From Sulfuricurvum sp. (GTDB taxonomy: Bacteria > Campylobacterota > Campylobacteria > Campylobacterales > Sulfurimonadaceae): a stretch of 64,000 nt of DNA. A program made the translations under genes and the position numbers. The stretch spans positions 558,001 through 622,000 of the forward strand of contig NZ_JAUYFF010000001.1 of assembly GCF_030691015.1 (NCBI RefSeq), given 5' to 3'. The notes beneath the pieces were generated by a model, which saw only the letters and a list, made by a program, of their open reading frames with translations, did not search any database and was not told where the DNA came from. Positions 62,897 through 64,000 of this stretch are shown here, piece by piece. Numbering within the stretch: the first letter of the stretch is position 1; the number at the start of each line of letters is the position of its first letter.

Positions 62897-64000
62897 GAAT
62901 CCATCAGTTTTTTTTCTTAAATGTTTTAGGATTGTTTATTGCAGCACTTTTTGTTGCCTCCCTCATCAGTTTTATTACCCTTAAAACCATGATTATTGAA
63001 GAAGGTGAGAATCGGCTTATACAAAGCATTGAACTTCTTGAACCGCAGATCGCTACCACAAGCGATCTTGATTCTCTTGCCCACTTAATCGCACATAAAT
63101 CTCACTTGAGAGTAACCGTTGTTAGTGATAGCGGCAACGTCATTGCCGAAAGCGAAACTGACAAAAATACCATGGAAAACCATTCGAATCGAATCGAAAT
63201 TATGCAGGCGATGAACGAGCCATACGGAGTAACAACCCGTTATTCTAAAACCCTCAAAACCGATTTTGTGTATGTTGCGAAAAAAGTCTCCACACAACAT
63301 GGGATACTCTATTTTCGTCTTTCTATGAGTCTAAAAGGGGTAATGGAACATTTTTACGCATTGTGGATCAAACTTATTATCGCATTTGGAGCCTTAGTCG
63401 CTATAGCTCTGGCTATTGCGTATAAAATCTCTAAAAAAGCGCGTCACGATATTATTCAAATAACCCGCTATTTAGATGAAGTCTCTGCTAAAAATTACCG
63501 TGCCGTTCTCAAACCTGAATACTTCCGTGAGTTTTTACAGATATCCATTATGCTCAAGAATCTCGTTAAAAAACTTCATAACCGTGACAAACAAAAACGC
63601 AAACACACCGCCAAGCTTCGTCTCATCAACAAACAGCAAAACGATATCCTCTCCGCCATCAGCCATGAGTTTAAAAATCCGATCGCCGCTATCATGGGTT
63701 ATGCCGAAACACTCCACGATGATCTGAATATCGATCCTAAAATCCGAGAAAAGTTCTTAGATAAAATTCTCTCCAACACCCATCGCGTTACTATGATGTT
63801 GGACCGTCTTGCTCTCTCGGTGAAACTGGAAAACAACGATCTCTCCATCAAACCTACATCGTTTGATATTTCGGACGTTTGCACGGACTCTATTTCTATC
63901 CTGCAAGCCAAATATCCTACTCGTACCATCCATTACAACGGCCTCTCAAAAACGATATATGCCGATAAAACGATGATCGAGCTTATCGTCACCAATCTCG
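62890..64000 (+). CDS. phoR: PhoR-like histidine kinase, C-terminus beyond the window
   Basis: 370 visible codons from a GTG that overlaps phoB by seven bases. Two membrane helices (about 10-33 and 160-180) flank a periplasmic domain of about 125 residues, longer than in E. coli PhoR, so a sensor input is possible. A dimerisation helix contains the phospho-histidine in SAISHEFKNPIAAIMGYAETL-type sequence (residues near 258); the N box begins at TMIELIVTNL as the window ends. Pairs with phoB by operon. Confidence 0.88.
   Translation, partial: MLRIHQFFFLNVLGLFIAALFVASLISFITLKTMIIEEGENRLIQSIELLEPQIATTSDLDSLAHLIAHKSHLRVTVVSDSGNVIAESETDKNTMENHSNRIEIMQAMNEPYGVTTRYSKTLKTDFVYVAKKVSTQHGILYFRLSMSLKGVMEHFYALWIKLIIAFGALVAIALAIAYKISKKARHDIIQITRYLDEVSAKNYRAVLKPEYFREFLQISIMLKNLVKKLHNRDKQKRKHTAKLRLINKQQNDILSAISHEFKNPIAAIMGYAETLHDDLNIDPKIREKFLDKILSNTHRVTMMLDRLALSVKLENNDLSIKPTSFDISDVCTDSISILQAKYPTRTIHYNGLSKTIYADKTMIELIVTNL

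Overview
The window looks like a chromosomal stretch from a free-living, respiring Campylobacterota bacterium, most likely Sulfuricurvum/Sulfurimonas-like. The reasons are lineage-typical gene order (recA-eno-FtsB-like-AMIN protein; mqnD-fliQ-murB), futalosine-pathway MqnD, CcoG for cbb3 oxidase, two FlgE-type proteins with sigma-54 promoters, PurT, and a type E-like succinate dehydrogenase/fumarate reductase. Genes are tightly packed, often with ATGA or longer overlaps. No stretch above about 260 bases lacks a gene. I see no CRISPR array, insertion sequence, rRNA or replication origin.

Layout. 1-6742 (minus) is one cobamide operon: btuB, a small DUF4430 (transcobalamin C-domain-like) secreted protein, btuF, btuD, btuC, bluB, an APH-fold kinase and cobT (cut by the left edge); its roughly 225-nt leader has mutually exclusive helices. 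6994-8565 is a chemoreceptor. 8632-14289 holds an RqcH-like NFACT protein, the cdsA-dxr-hydrolase-tsaD operon and tpx. 14348-17565 (minus) is recA-eno-FtsB-like-AMIN. 17740-23141 carries mqnD-fliQ-murB, a catalytically dead recombinase-like regulator coupled to ccoG, and an HI0933 flavoprotein. typA (minus) follows, then the flagellar hook block fliK-flgD-flgE2-flgE (25143-30802), with sigma-54 promoters before fliK and flgE.

30803-34742 holds an unusual promoter/hairpin/19-codon ORF, an RDD protein, an MFS transporter and a packed minus-strand group (rhodanese-like, DUF309, nitroreductase, MscS). 34788-37607 is a large SUV3-like RNA helicase. 37593-40684 (minus) is a four-gene cyclic-di-GMP operon (yajQ, HD-GYP, HTH/coiled-coil, HD-GYP). 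40740-43095 (minus) encodes SdhA/SdhB-type subunits with a 20-codon acidic ORF translationally wedged between them. 43259-54037 is mixed housekeeping and signalling: AEC transporter, heme-motif GGDEF protein, dehydrogenase, purT, rpsU, dnaG, PP-loop enzyme, secreted HMA protein, SafE-like membrane protein, HDOD protein, degenerate GGDEF-like protein and a SPOR-like protein.

tRNA-Ala(GGC) at 54144 is followed by an AT-rich accessory island (about 54330-56914): an unknown membrane protein, an AlbA_2/Schlafen gene remnant, and a Doc toxin with a large HTH partner. Core genes resume with a PEB4/SurA-like chaperone that has lost its PPIase domain, then tonB. The right end is a phosphate regulon (OprP/O-like porin, pstS, phoU, phoB, phoR cut by the right edge). 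Three Pho-box-like promoters there share exactly the same geometry.

Systems that appear to work together: BtuB plus TonB for cobamide uptake; HD-GYP, YajQ, GGDEF and flagellar genes for cyclic-di-GMP and motility; PhoBR controlling pstS, the porin and itself. All family calls were made by reading motifs; no searches were run.
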